Notes: generated by a model not told the origin, from the letters alone. Numbered from the stretch's first letter, positions 22,412 through 35,033 are shown. The stretch is DNA of 64,000 nucleotides from Mucidula mucida (GCA_015501055.1 JADNYV010000033.1:1-64000), one strand, 5' to 3'. Translations and numbers: made by a program.

Positions 22412-24317
22412 TGGCCAAGTTCCGACGGGTGAAGACTGAAATTGTTCGTCCCTTCAAATTTAAGTGGGTTCGCGCCTGAGAGGACGTTTTGGGTGTCCTT
22501 GTTATGCCTCAATTATGATACTTTGTGCCTGATACAGACACTGTCTGCAGACGTACTTACTCGGCAGGTCGGATCAGTAGACCGAGGCCCGCATGTTTTG
22601 CACATTCGAACCTTGCCCTCATGCCACGAACTGCTTCCCTTTCGAATAACGATGAATTCCTTTGCGTGTGGCGTGGTCTTTTCTGTAGGCTCTCATAGTA
22701 CCTATGTGCTGGAAAAATCACTTTTTCCTCTGAAAGCACGGGCTTCGGGTACCTGGCCGGACAATTGAAGCGACATAGCGAAGGTCAAACCTCAAAGGAG
22801 GAGAGAGGCTTCTCTGAAGCGAGGAGAAGTGCGCCTTCCTCGACTTCTGCTGACCATGAGGATGTTTGCCATCGTCGGTTTGCCTACCCGATATCGGTTA
22901 GGCCCCGCACAACCTCCAAGGCCTCCGAGGATGCCTGCAGCTGCAAAGGTCGACGATCATCTGACGCGACATGACTCGAAAGCATGACCGTATCCACCGA
23001 GACCAGGCGAAGCAAGGATGTGCAGAAGGACTGAAAGATCTGAGCTTGGTCTAGGCGAGGAGCACGCGCCTATTCCATCCGTTTTCTTCGTCGGTTTCAC
23101 AGCAGTCAACAGCGGTAACCATGCCAGACACATTGCCTCGATGGGAGATAAAGATGCTCGAAGAGAAGGTGCTCTACCGCTTCTCCGGTAAAATGCTAAT
23201 CTCTGACGCCCCGGAACTCCAGGGGAGTTGTCAATCACGGCCAGTGTCTCATTTTATCCATCTCTGCCCGACTCCTCTCGTTCCAAGAATTCTAATTGTT
23301 TATCACGTACTCGGGCAGGTATGTTATACCCTATTACTCTGTGCGCTATTTCACTCTTACGGTGTTGTACAGATGACGCGAGGAGACATGTAAGCGTCGA
23401 GTACATGCATTCAGCAACTCCGCGGGACTTGCAGCATTTACCTTCCCGCGTTGAATACGTGCCCCAGCCGCTCAGATTCTTTTACATTACGCTTTGACCT
23501 CCCTCTTCATTTGGTATCCTTTGCATTTATCATAGATCGAGCTGAATCATCTACTTCAACACAAATCTTGTTATGATCATATCATGTGCATGATGCATCA
23601 AAATTAGGATGTCTACGCTCGGCTCGATAACAATGATGTTCGTATCTATTCTGTCTTTGGCACCATTCACTGACGAAACACGTAGAAGACTCAGTTGCAG
23701 ATTGGCGCTGATTTCCTCTCGCCTAGAGCTTCCTGAAACCAGAGTCATCACTTTAGACGCAAACTGTAAATTTACCTACGATACGCCAGTCCGTTAATGA
23801 AGGTCACCCTACCCGACAACTCTGCGATCAAGCCTTCGCATTGTACAGTCTGCGACGAACTCGTATCTCCAGCTAACATCCCTCGATATGACCGCCAGAC
23901 TCATCGGAGCTGTCCGCAGTACGACATAACCGTTTATCATTCTGTTTTCTCTGGCAGTGATATGGCAGGTGTCCAGGCACCTCTTCTATGATTGGCGGGC
24001 AGCTTTGGGATTTCTCTTACCGTCGCGGTAAGTGTGCACATTCTCAGTTTCTATTCGTCTTGGCAATGACCCCCACAGGCGCGAAGTTCTAGATTCTAGT
24101 GCTCGCCTTCCAATGGGAGTTCTACCGGGATGTACCGGATGATGAAAGAGCGTAAAAGATTCCCTGCTGTCGAAGTATACTGGTTCTTGGATAGAACCCG
24201 GCATTAGCGGATGCAGAGCGGGTTCTGACATGCTCAACAACCGGTCCTGGACGCGTCCGTACCTATATATTCCATCGTTAGCGTAAACATGGCCTTGCTT
24301 TCATCCCCTCCGACGAC
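22412..24317. other. Intergenic, no supported gene
   Basis: Several short open frames occur, for example 23,797-23,991, but none shows a recognisable domain or joins into a convincing gene. Confidence 0.4.
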
Positions 24318-26042
24318 ATGGCCGTTGAACTGACCCGTTATGATACAGAAATGACTCAGTACGGGCCTGACGACAAGCACCGCTGGAATGGAGAGAAGGC
24401 TACCAGCGACGCCGGGCACGACAGCATTGACACTCATGTCGACAATCATTTTCGTTCGTCCAAAGGTCATTTCTCAAACACGTCGGTGGACAGTGTTATG
24501 ACCATCGCACCTACACCACCGCCTCCACGACATGCATTCCCTGATGGCGGTCTCAAAGCATACCTCACTGTCCTAGGAGCGTCATTCGCGCTCTTCAGCG
24601 GGTTCGGCCAGATGAACGCATTCGGGACATTTCAAACACATTATGAACAAAATCAGCTCGCCCATCTAGCACCTGCCACTATATCTTGGATCGGCTCAAT
24701 CCAATTGTGGGTCTTCTTCGTCTCCGTAAGACTCTTCCTTCTCTCTGCTCGGCGAGTCTGGGCTCATGCAACGTTTTAGGGCGCACCTATCGGGATCGCT
24801 TTTGACGCGTACGGCCCGCGGATATTGATGATCGCTGGATCTATCTGCTATATCCTTAGTCTGATGCTCACGAGCATCTCGACACAATACTACCAGTACA
24901 TTTTGGCGCAGGGCGTCTTATTCGGCTTGGGCGTAGGCTTGCTGTGAGTCTTTATCGAAGCGATCGACGCTTAGTCGATGTCTCTAATGGCTTCGCGCTA
25001 GCTTCTACCCATCGCTATCGAGCGTCTCTACGTATTTCTTCAAGTATCGAGCTACTGCGTTGGGCATCGCCGCCGCGGGATCAAGTGCTGGTATGTACAT
25101 AACTATCATTGCCTGAGTTCCGCTAAGCTATCGATGTAGGCGGTGTCATGTACCCGTTAATGCTTGAAGCTCTCTTCAAACGGGTCGGCTTTGGATGGGC
25201 AGTCAGAATATCTGGTCTCGTCAGCGCCGTGGGATGCGGCATCGCGTTATTGACACTCACTGCGCTCACGCCCCGACCAGGCCCAAAAGGGCAAAGTGAA
25301 TTTAGCCTACGCAAAACGTTCAAGGACTCCAAGTTCAACTTTTTGATCGGTGGCAGCGGTCTAGTAGCGTTCGGTGCGTACATACCGTCGGTTTGACATG
25401 CCTATCTAATCCTAGCAGGCCTCTTCATTCCTCTGTTTTACATCGATTCGTATACGACTTCGTTAGCGCTTCCCCACGCAAAGCTCGTATTGGCCTTGAT
25501 GAACCTCGGTGGTGTTGTGGGACGCGTCGTGCCTGCTATACTTTCCGACAGGGTCGGCCGATTCAACATTCTCGTTCCCAGCGCACTGCTATCGGGCGTC
25601 TTCACTCTCGCCTTGTGGATTCCTGCTCGTACCCTTCCTCTGGTGATCGTGTATGCGGTCCTTTACGGGGGTTCATCAGGCGCATTCATATCAGTCATTA
25701 CGCCATGTGTGGCTCAGATCAGTGACGTGAGGGAGATTGGAAGGCGCATTGGCCTACTCTACAGCGTGATTTCATTTCCGTAAGTGTTGTTTTAACCTGT
25801 GGGAGGAGAAGGGCCTTGTACTTTTGAGTCTACTCGACTCCCATGGCGTTTTTGCACCTTCGCTGACGTTTTCTTTCCTTTGCAGAGCCCTCGTTTGCGG
25901 ACCAACTGGAGGTGCTTTATTGGTGCTTGATCACGGCTACACTGGCATGATTATTTTCTCTGGTACGACAGTGATCGCAGGCTCTTTCGCCATCTTCATC
26001 GCCAAGTTGAAGATTGATTCGAAAGTGCTCGCCAAAGTTTGA
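24318..26042 (+). CDS. MFS transporter, monocarboxylate transporter-like
   Basis: The protein has a long polar N-terminus (about 70 residues), then typical major facilitator segments. Helix 1 follows FPDGGLKAYLTVLGASF, a DGG(L)-type entry typical of fungal monocarboxylate porter (MCT) proteins. Later blocks include GAPIGIAFDAYGPRILM, VLFGLGVGLL, TYFFKYRATALGIAAAGSSAGG and LMNLGGVVGRVVPAILSDRVGR. At least five short introns interrupt it (for example gtaagactc...ttttag before GGCGCACC at ~24,780, and another at ~25,783-25,886). It probably moves a carboxylate or small solute across the plasma membrane; the substrate cannot be told. The copy looks intact. Confidence 0.88.
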
Positions 26043-26672
26043 CGCTACGACATGACTGGAACGGTTGGGATGGTCCATCTTGGAAGGAAGTGCAAACATG
26101 GACACCTATTCATTTACTTACGAACGACCACTCTTGTTTGACGAACTGTACACAAGTATGTATTTCTAACCACTATTACGCCCGCCTGGCGCGGTTGGGC
26201 ACTGCTCGTATCTTGGAGGATGTACAGCTACGATACTTTTTAAGCTATTCTACGCGTCTTTCATTCGAACACGCCACGCCACATTACAGGGGAGGCCGGA
26301 TATTTTTTTCGGTAAGCGTTACAACGGGTCACTCTGTGACAGACCTCCTCTTTCCTCACCCCCAACCTTCTTTGAAGGCTTCGGCTACTCACTGGGTAAA
26401 AGACGTTCTCTAAACTATAACACTTTGTCACTGGCACTACTTGACTATCCTCGGGAAATATAGAAGTTCTGGCTGCCTGATTTGACTTATCTCCTGCCTC
26501 CAATCGTCTGATGCTCAGCGTTCTTCAATTGTAGCTCATGCCGGCCCGTTTCGGTGACTATTCGGAACCATCGAAGGCCCCCACGTTGGCCCGCCGGTCC
26601 GTCACCTTGGGCTACATCGTATTAAAGGGCATCAAGCAGCATTAGCTCAGGCTTGTCTCGTTCGTGCTCATC
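26043..26672. other. Intergenic region
   Basis: The stretch lies between the MFS transporter and the GH43 gene. No further gene or repeat recognised. Confidence 0.5.
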
Positions 26673-26842
26673 ATGTTTAAACTTTGCCTAGCCTTTGTTC
26701 TTTTATCGTCTTTGCGGTCGATCTGGGCCGTGACGTACTCGAATCCCTTGAACTCAGAGAGAGGTGCCGATCCGTGTATGCGTTATATTGACGGAATTTA
26801 CTACATGACTTCGACTCAAAATACCGAGATTACCATATGGGC

Positions 26843-26851
26843 TTCGCCTAC
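26843..26851 (+). repeat. Target-site duplication, left copy
   Basis: TTCGCCTAC, identical to 27,732-27,740 on the other side of the inserted element. Confidence 0.9.
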
Positions 26852-27731
26852 TAGCCAGGTAACCTGACCTACTAGTATGAGCAAGCGTCGATACAGTAGG
26901 CCAGGTAAATCTGAGTTTAAATTTGGCGTGAACATGTCGTTGGAAATTCGCAGAGATCGGTCCGACTTCCTATATGCCGTATAAGGAAATAAATTCTGCA
27001 GTCTTAAAAGGCAACGTTCGTCGTAGCAGCATCCAGGTCGCGCCCAGTATGCATAAGCATGCCAGAATAACTTTGTGCATGTAAACAATATATTCCAGGT
27101 AAGTAATGACTTCAAACCCCCGTTATGCCGCGTTGAATTTTCCATTTGTCCACCGGTAGCTTGATACGCTGATTAACACGCTATGCTGCCGTTCCCGACG
27201 AGACTTGTCCATCTGATCCATCTCAAATCAGTTCTCCAACTCTGCCAACCCTCTGGAATGTCACAGTATCATTGAAAACTGGGTTCACACCGTCTACAAG
27301 ACTGCTAGCTGAGAGGGGATCAGCGAAGAGGCTGGGGGACAGCTAGTTTGGGACGTCGTTGGCATCAACACGCGCAATTGGAAGTCGGCGATGCTCGTGG
27401 ATGCGTAGTATATAACATGCTACATTGCCTGGGGTTGGAGTGCATCCCAGAGGGACATCTAGTGAAGTTTTCATCAGTATATAGTTGACGTTCAGTGTAA
27501 TATACGTACTCTTGTCAATTGGGACCTCGGAGGGAAGTGTGAACACCACAAACAAGTCCGCTGCGAGACGTTAGAATTTGCGGAAAGAATTTATTTCCTT
27601 ATACGGCATATAGGAAGTCGGACCGATCTCTGCGAATTTCCAACGACATGTTCACGCCAAATTTAAACTCAGATTTACCTGGCCTACTGTATCGACGCTT
27701 GCTCATACTAGTAGGTCAGGTTACCTGGCTA
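26852..27731. mobile_element. 880-bp DNA transposon with 146-bp terminal inverted repeats (MULE-like MITE)
   Basis: Terminal inverted repeats 26,852-26,997 and 27,586-27,731 match almost throughout, with outer ends TAGCCAGGTAACC and GGTTACCTGGCTA. A perfect 9-bp direct repeat TTCGCCTAC flanks the element. Long inverted repeats plus a 9-bp duplication point to the Mutator superfamily. The 588-bp interior has no transposase, so this is a non-autonomous element. It sits inside an exon of the GH43 gene, between the codons for ASPT and IEGLKT. Excision of the element and one repeat restores the frame, so the insertion site is certain. Confidence 0.93.
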
Positions 27732-27740
27732 TTCGCCTAC
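27732..27740 (+). repeat. Target-site duplication, right copy
   Basis: TTCGCCTAC, identical to 26,843-26,851. Confidence 0.9.
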
Positions 27741-28914
27741 TATCGAAGGTCTCAAAACGGCGACGCCCACCGTGTTGTTCACGGATAACACAGCGGGACG
27801 AAACTTTGACTTTTGGGCGCCCGAGTTTTGGTATCTGGACGGACGATGGTATATGTAAGTGCTCTGTTACCCAACGCCATGGTACTCAAAGAGTTCAAGA
27901 TACTACGCTGTTGCCGGAAATGGGGACGACGATACCCATCGTATGCATGTAATTGCTGGAGGTACAGATGCAAGCAACCCCGCGAATGGAAGTTACACCT
28001 ACGTGAACTCGTTGATTCCTTCCAACTTTGACTTCTGGGTCGTGGATGGCTCGATCCTGGAACTCGAGGGTACACGCTATTTGTTGTTCTCCGGAAAAAC
28101 GACGGATATGGTTTGGACTCAGTGCACTTATATCGTCGCCATGACAAGCCCTACACAACTCTCCGGCCAAGCAGTTCAGATCAGCTGCCCTACTCTGAGC
28201 TGGGTGAGCTTTCATGATTGTAGGCGACCTGTGGCGGCCACTCACTTTGTCTGTAGGAAGTGGCGGCGACTCCCGTTCAGGAAGGACCGGGTGAGTAGTG
28301 CAGTGAAGTGAAATTGGTCACGTACTGATGAAAATACAGAGGCGATAACAGTCAACGGGGTGACTCACGTACGCTTAGATCTATACCGTCCGGCTATTGC
28401 AGCCGCCTCAGAGCTTATCAGATTGTCTATTCCGCCTCTCACTGCTCTACCGATGACTATGTAAGTACAACGCACTCATGGAGTGCTGCAAATGTTGATT
28501 TTGTGGTACTCACAGGCACTTGGCCTTCTGACACTGACGGCCGGCGCCAGCCCTCTCGACGCCTCCAGTTGGGTCAAGGTACAGAACAGCTGGGGTATAT
28601 CGATTTCGAAATAATGCTGATCTTGCTCAGTCAAGTTCTCCTGTTTTCACCAAGAACGTGCAGGCCGGGGTATATGGTCCTGGACATCAGTGAGTCGACA
28701 TGTACTTCATCCTCTGTCCGTACTAATGTATCATGTTTCAGTTTCATGTTCCAGAAGGGAGACGACTGGCACTTTGCATATCACGCTAAAAGCGCCCCGG
28801 GACTGGGATGCGGAGACCTTCGAACGACCCGAGTTCAGCCGTTTAATATTAGCTCTAGCGCGCCTGTATTTCCGGCCGCTGTGGGAGACGGAGTTGCTAT
28901 CAACGAACCTTAGG

Positions 28915-30037
28915 TTTGACCGGGTCCCTTTGACTATCTACTAGGATGGCGAAATATTCACAATCTATGTTGTTCGAAACCACGCGAAGAGAGCCACCTG
29001 GAAAGTATGCTCAAGTGGAGAACCGTGTGGCCTGACTTTCAATCGCGTGAAATCGACACGGACAAAGCGGCATTCATGCCTGCTATCGACATCAACGTGA
29101 AGCCGCGCCTGCATGATGAGATATCTGGGAAATAAGGCGCGAACTCCAATGCATTGCCCGATAAGGTCAAAGCTTCACGACGGCCTTGTCGGTGGACGTC
29201 GACATCGCGCGGTGCAGTGGCAGATGATTGCGGGCCGCACGTGCCGGTGGTGTGCCAAGGTAAGCTCACCCGGTTCCTGCATCGCTAGCGCTCTTTCCCC
29301 CAACGACTCGGAGTTGACGCGTTGACGACCTGTGTATCGATGGTGAAATCGAGTACGGCCCGATAGCCTCTAGCGAACACGACTGTTCAAGTTCCCTCAG
29401 GTTCCTTGCCGGCATGTGCTTCAAGCTTCTAATGCCTGATGTGGTCAATTCTGTCAACTGCTGGCTAACTGCTACTGTGCTGCGCCTTCCTCTTGTGCAC
29501 GTACGTTCACCGAAGATCTCCGGCGCCTCTTCGATATGGCGACCTGATCTGTGAAATGGGATATGCGTTGGTATTGGTGCAACTGGTGGCGGAAGTAGGC
29601 GGATCCGGATCCAATAATCTACCAAACAGCCTCTTCGGCAAGTAAATCCGACAAGAGGCGGAACTGCTCAGGCCTCAGGGTACCGTTAGCCTCGCGAAGA
29701 CGCGTATGGTAATTCTCATCTTATCTACATCTTCCATGCCGACTAATCTTGTCATAGAGTAATGGCTATGCTTGGCTATGTAGCTTGCTAGAAAATCCAC
29801 ATGACGTAGCACACGAACTACCGACGCGCCATACACATATGATTCCAATGTCGTCTGCTCTGTCAGCCCCTGATCAAATTCCATCCCATTCCGTCGCTTT
29901 CCTCACGCGCACCGGCGCCCCAAGTTTTAGCCTCTCGGAAGAGGGAAATCTCTGCGATGGTGCCTTGTGAGTAACAAGGTATAAACCACCATGGTCTGCT
30001 TTTCCAGGGAAGCACCTCCCCTCCCTCTACCTCTGCT
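28915..30037. other. Intergenic with possible gene debris
   Basis: A short coding-like run near 28,990-29,125 (WPDFQSREIDTDKAAFM, VKPRLHDEISGK) has the feel of decayed coding sequence, but I cannot name the family and the frame is interrupted soon after. Confidence 0.35.
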
Positions 30038-31706
30038 ATGTTCTCCACCGCCTCCATGTCGCGGCTCTTGGCGCTCACTTCGTTAGTACCTCTAGTGTGC
30101 GCACAGTTCGCAGAGCGTCCGCTTTCAGCCGGTCCTTGGGCAAGTGGCCATGATCTACCCGTTTCCTGTAATCGCTGATCCGCGTCTTTTCAGTTTGACG
30201 GTCGTGTACAAGGCCAGGCGTTAGACTTTGGCCAGAATGATACCTCCCTCGATGTTGAGACTGATGTCGCGTCTATCATTGACATGAGAGATGTTTGGAC
30301 CATCGCTGAGCGAAGGTTGAACTCGATCGTTTATGGTGGTTCCCATTCCCGATGATGATTCTGCGTCAAGAACTCACCCATTCTCAAAGGTCGTATTGCC
30401 GGAGGAACCTCAAATGAGGACAGTAAGTTTCTTATATATCATGCTTGGTCGAGTTCACGTGCTGAACGTCGTATAGCTCTCCACTGGAACATAAACAGCT
30501 ACCGGGAGGTGCATCTGCGACCACGCCTACTTCGCGACATCTCCAACGCGTCAATCGCCCTGAACTTTAGCCTCTACAACGGCGCTGGGGAGGAATTCCC
30601 CATCAACGCGTCCAGCCCATTCTTCTTCGCGCCCTCTGGATCGCAGGGACTGGTATGGCCTGATGGTGAATTGGCGACCGTTGGTGCTGCCGCAGAAGCA
30701 GGTGTTGTTGCCGCCATTTCTAGTTTCTCCACTGTCACGTATGATGTTGTTGGTGCCGCCAAGAGCGACAACCAGACACTGTGGGCGCAGGTAAGTCTCT
30801 TTTAATCCGTCGTCCGTCTGGGTTGATGGACCTGGCACCAGCTGTATCCCACCACCATGACCCGCGACGAGTGGTTGGACTGGGTGAAAACCCGCCAGGA
30901 TGCAGGATTTTCTGCTGTGCTGATCACACTCGATGTCACTTCAGACCCGTTAGAGTCGAGGAATTGGCGCGCCGGGAATGAACGTGAGTTGAGGCTCTTT
31001 GTTTGTTGGCGTACTTGCTGATCACAATCGTAAGACGCGACTTTGGACGAGCCATTCTTGAATATCATCACATGGGATGACGTCCAATATCTCAAGGACA
31101 ACAGCCCTTTGCCCATCGTTCTGAAAGGTATCCAGACCTACGAAGACGCCGTTTTGGCGCGCGACATAGGTGTAGCAGCGATCTACTTGTCGAACCACGG
31201 GAACCGCGCTGCAGACGGCGTACAATCGCCCCTCGAGGTCCTTTTGGAGATTCGCAAGAACGCTCCCGGATTGGTCGACGAGATTCCAATCTTTATTGAT
31301 GGAGGTGTGTTTTACCTCGTCGTGAATGTTAGCATCAAAGGAGCTCATGTGCCACCAAGGTATTTACACTGGTACCAATGCGCTAAAAGCTATTGCACTT
31401 GGTGCAAAGATGGTGGGCTTGGGTAGGCCGTGAGTTTATCGTATCGATGCGCCTCTCGAATGTCATTAACGCTTACCGACAGTGTTCAATTTGCGTTGAC
31501 AATGGGCCAAGCTGGGGTTAAGAAGATGATTGACACCCTCTACTATGAGCTGCATCAACAACTACAACTGGTTGGTGGAAACAGTTTGGACGAGCTAGAT
31601 GCGAGCTATGTGAGTCTGATTTATGCAAGGGAGGCGAGAAGGACACTGACATCCTCAGGTGAACACACTGCGGTTGGATGCTTTCATACCCACGTACTCT
31701 TCCTAA
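30038..31706 (+). CDS. Secreted FMN-dependent 2-hydroxyacid oxidase/dehydrogenase
   Basis: The protein belongs to the lactate dehydrogenase (cytochrome b2)/glycolate oxidase family, which oxidises 2-hydroxy acids with FMN. A signal peptide ends near VPLVCAQ. Family blocks follow: KNSPILKGRIAGGTSNED, INSYREVHLRPRLL, PFFFAPSGSQGLVWPDGE, PIVLKGIQTYEDA, the catalytic LSNHGNR (active-site His with following Arg), IPIFIDGG and the phosphate-binding GTNALKAIALGAKMVGLGRP. It ends MGQAGVKKMI...FIPTYSS. Introns are short; the donor at ~30,325 was placed to keep frame. There is no cytochrome b5 domain, so it is not a classical mitochondrial cytochrome b2. It appears intact. Confidence 0.87.
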
Positions 31707-31895
31707 GAACTTATAATACAGCAACTCTTCTTTGTAATTCCCTAGTTACTGTATATAACGCCACTCATAGTTATAGCCCTACTTGTGTGTATAAGCGACC
31801 ATCGTTCTTTGTCACAGTCAAAACAATACAATAGTGGGTATCACATGATGGAGTACGCGAACTAACCCTGATCTTGTGCTTTGCCTCCAACTCTG

Positions 31896-33352
31896 ATGAT
31901 CGCCACTGCAAACTTTTCAGACATGGTAGAACCACGTATTGAGAATCATAGCGTCGACGAGGAGCGTCGTGCGGTTATGAATACAGTCTGTAAGTCACCC
32001 ATATCTTTAGCAATTGCAGTGCTTACCCTCCTGCAAAGACCCGCAATGGCCATGGCCACGGCTGCCGCAGGAAATCATGGATGCCATCGTAGATCAAGCT
32101 GAAGGCGACACGGAAGTCCTACGACAATGCCGCCTAGCCTCTCACGCCATGTCCAAAGCAGCTCGACCTCTCGTACATCGCAAGATAGTCATCACCAACG
32201 CGGTAGAATGCCAGAATTTCTATCGCTTGTGTTGCGATACCACAGATATTCCCAGCCTAGTTCGCGAACTGCACCTGCGAGGAAGCGATGTTGGGAGATT
32301 CTCGCCCGTTCTCGGCGTAGACATTCTCGAGGCCGCCTGGACTGGAACTGAACCGTCACTTACCTCCGTCTTAGCTATATTACAGCGGCTCCAAAGGTTA
32401 TACGTGTCGTACATATTATGGGAACATATCTCCATGTCCCTTGTCACCACTCATCTATACTTCATATCCATGCGCGCCCTGCGTTCTAAATCGATCGACT
32501 CAGTGGCGTCCTGCATGACGGCGGCGCCCCTTCTTCGAGAGATTGAAATCCGAAACTGGGTCTTCTTGGAGCCCGTCGAGCCTCACGTAGCCATCTACAG
32601 ACCAGGCCCAAGAATCGAAAGCCTATCTCTCGACAATCATCTTGCACTAGAAGTAATACGAACTGCGATGGATGCTCAGACACTTCTCCCGTTCTCATTA
32701 CACCATTTGAGGAAACTTTCCATCCATCTCCCTGCTCCATATGACTGTGTTATCATTGAGGACCTTGTATATAGCAGCGAAGGACCTCTTGAGGAGCTTA
32801 CATTATTAGCTCCAGATGAAAGTGTGTCTTCCAAATGTTGTTAGAGTTACAGGAGCTGAGGGCAATCCTCCAGATTTCGGTATTGCTCGCACGGCTATGC
32901 GCTACGAGAGGGCATGGAGGCTCAACATGCCCATCGTCCCCATTTTGCCTTCTAGGATACCCTTACGCGTATTGCGATTCCAAATGGTCGACTACCTTTA
33001 CGAACAAGCTGCTTCTACCACCAATCCCCTGCATGTCTTGATGTGGCTTACCCGCTTTTTGGCCAAGGAGACTGGTACAATCAGTTTGGAACGGATAACC
33101 ATTGAAGTCATACTTACCAACCCAATGTCTGTGTACTTGTGCCTCAACAGCGAAGTCTGGCGTAGATGGGACAAGGTGCTCTCACGAAACAATGTTACGA
33201 GTCTGAACAGCGTTCAAGTGACTCTGCGCGCGCTGTTCGACTCGCCCGACCTCATTCCGCCAAGTACGCGGCGCATGGAGGATTTAGGCCAATATATCGT
33301 TCAGTGTATGCCGACACTAGAGTCTAACGGTGTGCTACGTGTTGATCGCTAG
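31896..33352 (+). CDS. F-box-like protein
   Basis: A short N-terminal exon (MIATANFSDMVEPRIENHS) joins over an intron (31,991 to about 32,038) to PQWPWPRLPQEIMDAIVDQ, the start of a typical basidiomycete F-box-like domain, followed by LRQCRLASHAMSKAARPLVHR. The rest is a long leucine-rich region without clear repeats. A 31-bp intron (32,821-32,851, gtgtgt...ttacag) connects the two large open frames; reading straight through would hit a stop. F-box proteins bring substrates to SCF ubiquitin ligases; here the substrate is unknown. Such genes are greatly expanded in mushrooms. Confidence 0.75.
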
Positions 33353-33904
33353 TCGTACCTCCTTTCATCGGATGACCAGCCATTGTATATCATTGTAGAC
33401 CGCTTGCGGATCAAGTCCCTCTCCTCATTTTACAGCATCTACCAAAGCAATATATTTATTTGTAGTATACTGCAGTAGTAAAGCAAGCATTTCTAGCCGA
33501 GACACGCGTCTACGTCCTGGTCGCGCGAGCGCTCTTGCCAGATGGATCCAGCCTCGCAAAAACAATGACGTCGATCAACGATTGCAACTCGAGCCAGACC
33601 GCGTCAACGAACTGATAACAGTCGACCAATTGGGTACATTCAAAATGCACACTTGATCGACTGTCAGGACCAAGCCTTTTGAAGAGGACTGGACCTCGGA
33701 GACTCGACGTTGCCAGCGTATGTAGAAAATATGCAAGTTTGTATTGGCGCCATCTGACATCTCGTACTTCTACCATGACTAAGACCAAAGAATCACAGCC
33801 GAACCCTCTTGAATCTGAATGCGCTGACAATTTTGGTCCTTACACGTTGGCACTTCGCGCCTAATTGTGAAAGGCTGGATCTCACTGCACAACAGAGACT
33901 TCGG
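33353..33904. other. Intergenic before the cassette array
   Basis: No supported gene. The boundary of the first cassette unit is not sharp here. Confidence 0.4.
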
Positions 33905-34987
33905 TCAGATGGATCTTGACAAAAGGCGAGGGTACGCACATGAGCCTTGGATTCTCCGATTCCAGGGATATCCTTCTTGCCCACAGTTGGCCCCAACAGG
34001 ACGCGAAGCAGCAGCGCGCTGACGAGCTTTACAATCGTCGACAATCCTGAACGACGATGTAAGAGACTCGTGTATATCTCAAGGTAGCATAGCACTCACT
34101 GCTTCAAAAGAGCATGCTCGTCCCACAATTCCACTGGATCTGACAGGACTTTGATAACGCCAAGACCAGAATTGAACTTGATAGCTGGCGTGAAAATCTT
34201 GCTCTACATCGGAGCATTCACCGACGAAAACAAGGTATTCTCGACAGCATTGATATCGTCGCTGAGAGAAGGCGCATAGTCGCCGACACTCTCTATCGAA
34301 TCCGAGTCTGAGGTGTTGTTGTTGACCACTGGGTCCTGTACTCCGAGAGGACCGATAGAGCACTCCGCCTCCATTGCGTTGATACGCTTAACATCTTCGC
34401 TGGTATAGCGGTGAACGGCTGAATCAGTGGCGGATGAAAAGCGTGGCGTATCCGAATATTCGTAGTTTTGTGGCTCGACCAAAACGTCAAAGTCATCGAT
34501 GGTGGGTTGATAGCAGTTTGACCACGGTAAAGGATGTGATATGGGCAGAGGCGTGCGACCAAGAGGGTGGTCAGTCGTAGGTAGAATGGGAATGCACATG
34601 TCGGCTGTCTTGTGCTTGAATTTGTCCATACGATTGGGACGTGGCTTCGTCAAGCCAAGTTGGATGGGTCGTAACCACATTCTGTTGAATGCAGCATCAG
34701 GATCTGGTAGTCCCGCACTCCACTGCTTTAACGTAAGTACACTGTTGACACTGTTCCTCAATGGTGTCACGACGTACTTGAACACAGTAACCAGCATATT
34801 GTTTGCAGGCCAAATTCTGAACCAGCTCCTTAGCCACAGTGTCTCCACCGCGGCAGTAGTACCGCAAAGTCGCAGCGGGATCGATAGAAAACGCGATAAA
34901 GCACCCTGGCCAAGGAACATGAAGCATTCCTCGTTCGTCGTCGTCCTCCTCGTCACTTATCAAGGACATGAATTCGAAGGGAGGCAT
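33905..34987 (-). pseudogene. Cassette gene A, copy A1, nonsense mutation
   Basis: Exon 1 is 34987-34778 (MPPFEFMSLISDEEDDDERG), a 55-bp intron follows, and exon 2 starts at 34722. Exon 2 has all A motifs (WLRPIQLGLTKPRPN, CIPILPTTDHPLGRTP, EPQNYEYSDTPRFSS, TSDSDSIESVGDYAPS). The TGG that reads W in the other copies (VNAPMWSK) is TAG here (34,204-34,206). The remaining third is still recognisable downstream to about 33,905. A1 groups with A2 and A3. Confidence 0.85.
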
Positions 34988-35027
34988 GGTAAAGGATTAC
35001 GGGGTATGAGTCTGCATATAAGGCGCC

Positions 35028-35033
35028 TTATAA
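35028..35033 (-). promoter_or_regulatory. TTATAA box of A1
   Basis: GTGGCTCCTCCTTATAA on the minus strand, about 40 bp before the A1 ATG, as in the other A copies. Confidence 0.55.

Larger units (their letters stand above)
26673..28914 (+). pseudogene. Secreted GH43 glycosidase gene, interrupted
   Basis: The signal peptide (MFKLCLAFVLLSSLRSIWA) is followed by the glycoside hydrolase 43 start GADPCMRYIDGIYYMTST, which holds the expected catalytic base Asp in ADP. After the transposon (26,852-27,731) the gene resumes in frame: FWAPEFWYLDGRW, FDFWVVDGSILE, a probable EGPEAI acid/base Glu, QKGDDWHFAYHAKSAPG, ending at TAG 28,912. GH43 enzymes cut arabinan or xylan side chains of plant walls. Apart from the insertion, one base appears to be missing near 28,395 (between the blocks IYT and GYCSRLRAYQIVYSA), so the copy would be broken even without the transposon. 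Several ~50-bp introns are kept. Confidence 0.85.

Noticed and set aside
22765..23250. Possible gene between A0 and the MFS transporter
   Set aside because: Short coding-like runs could not be tied to a known family or to a consistent set of exons.
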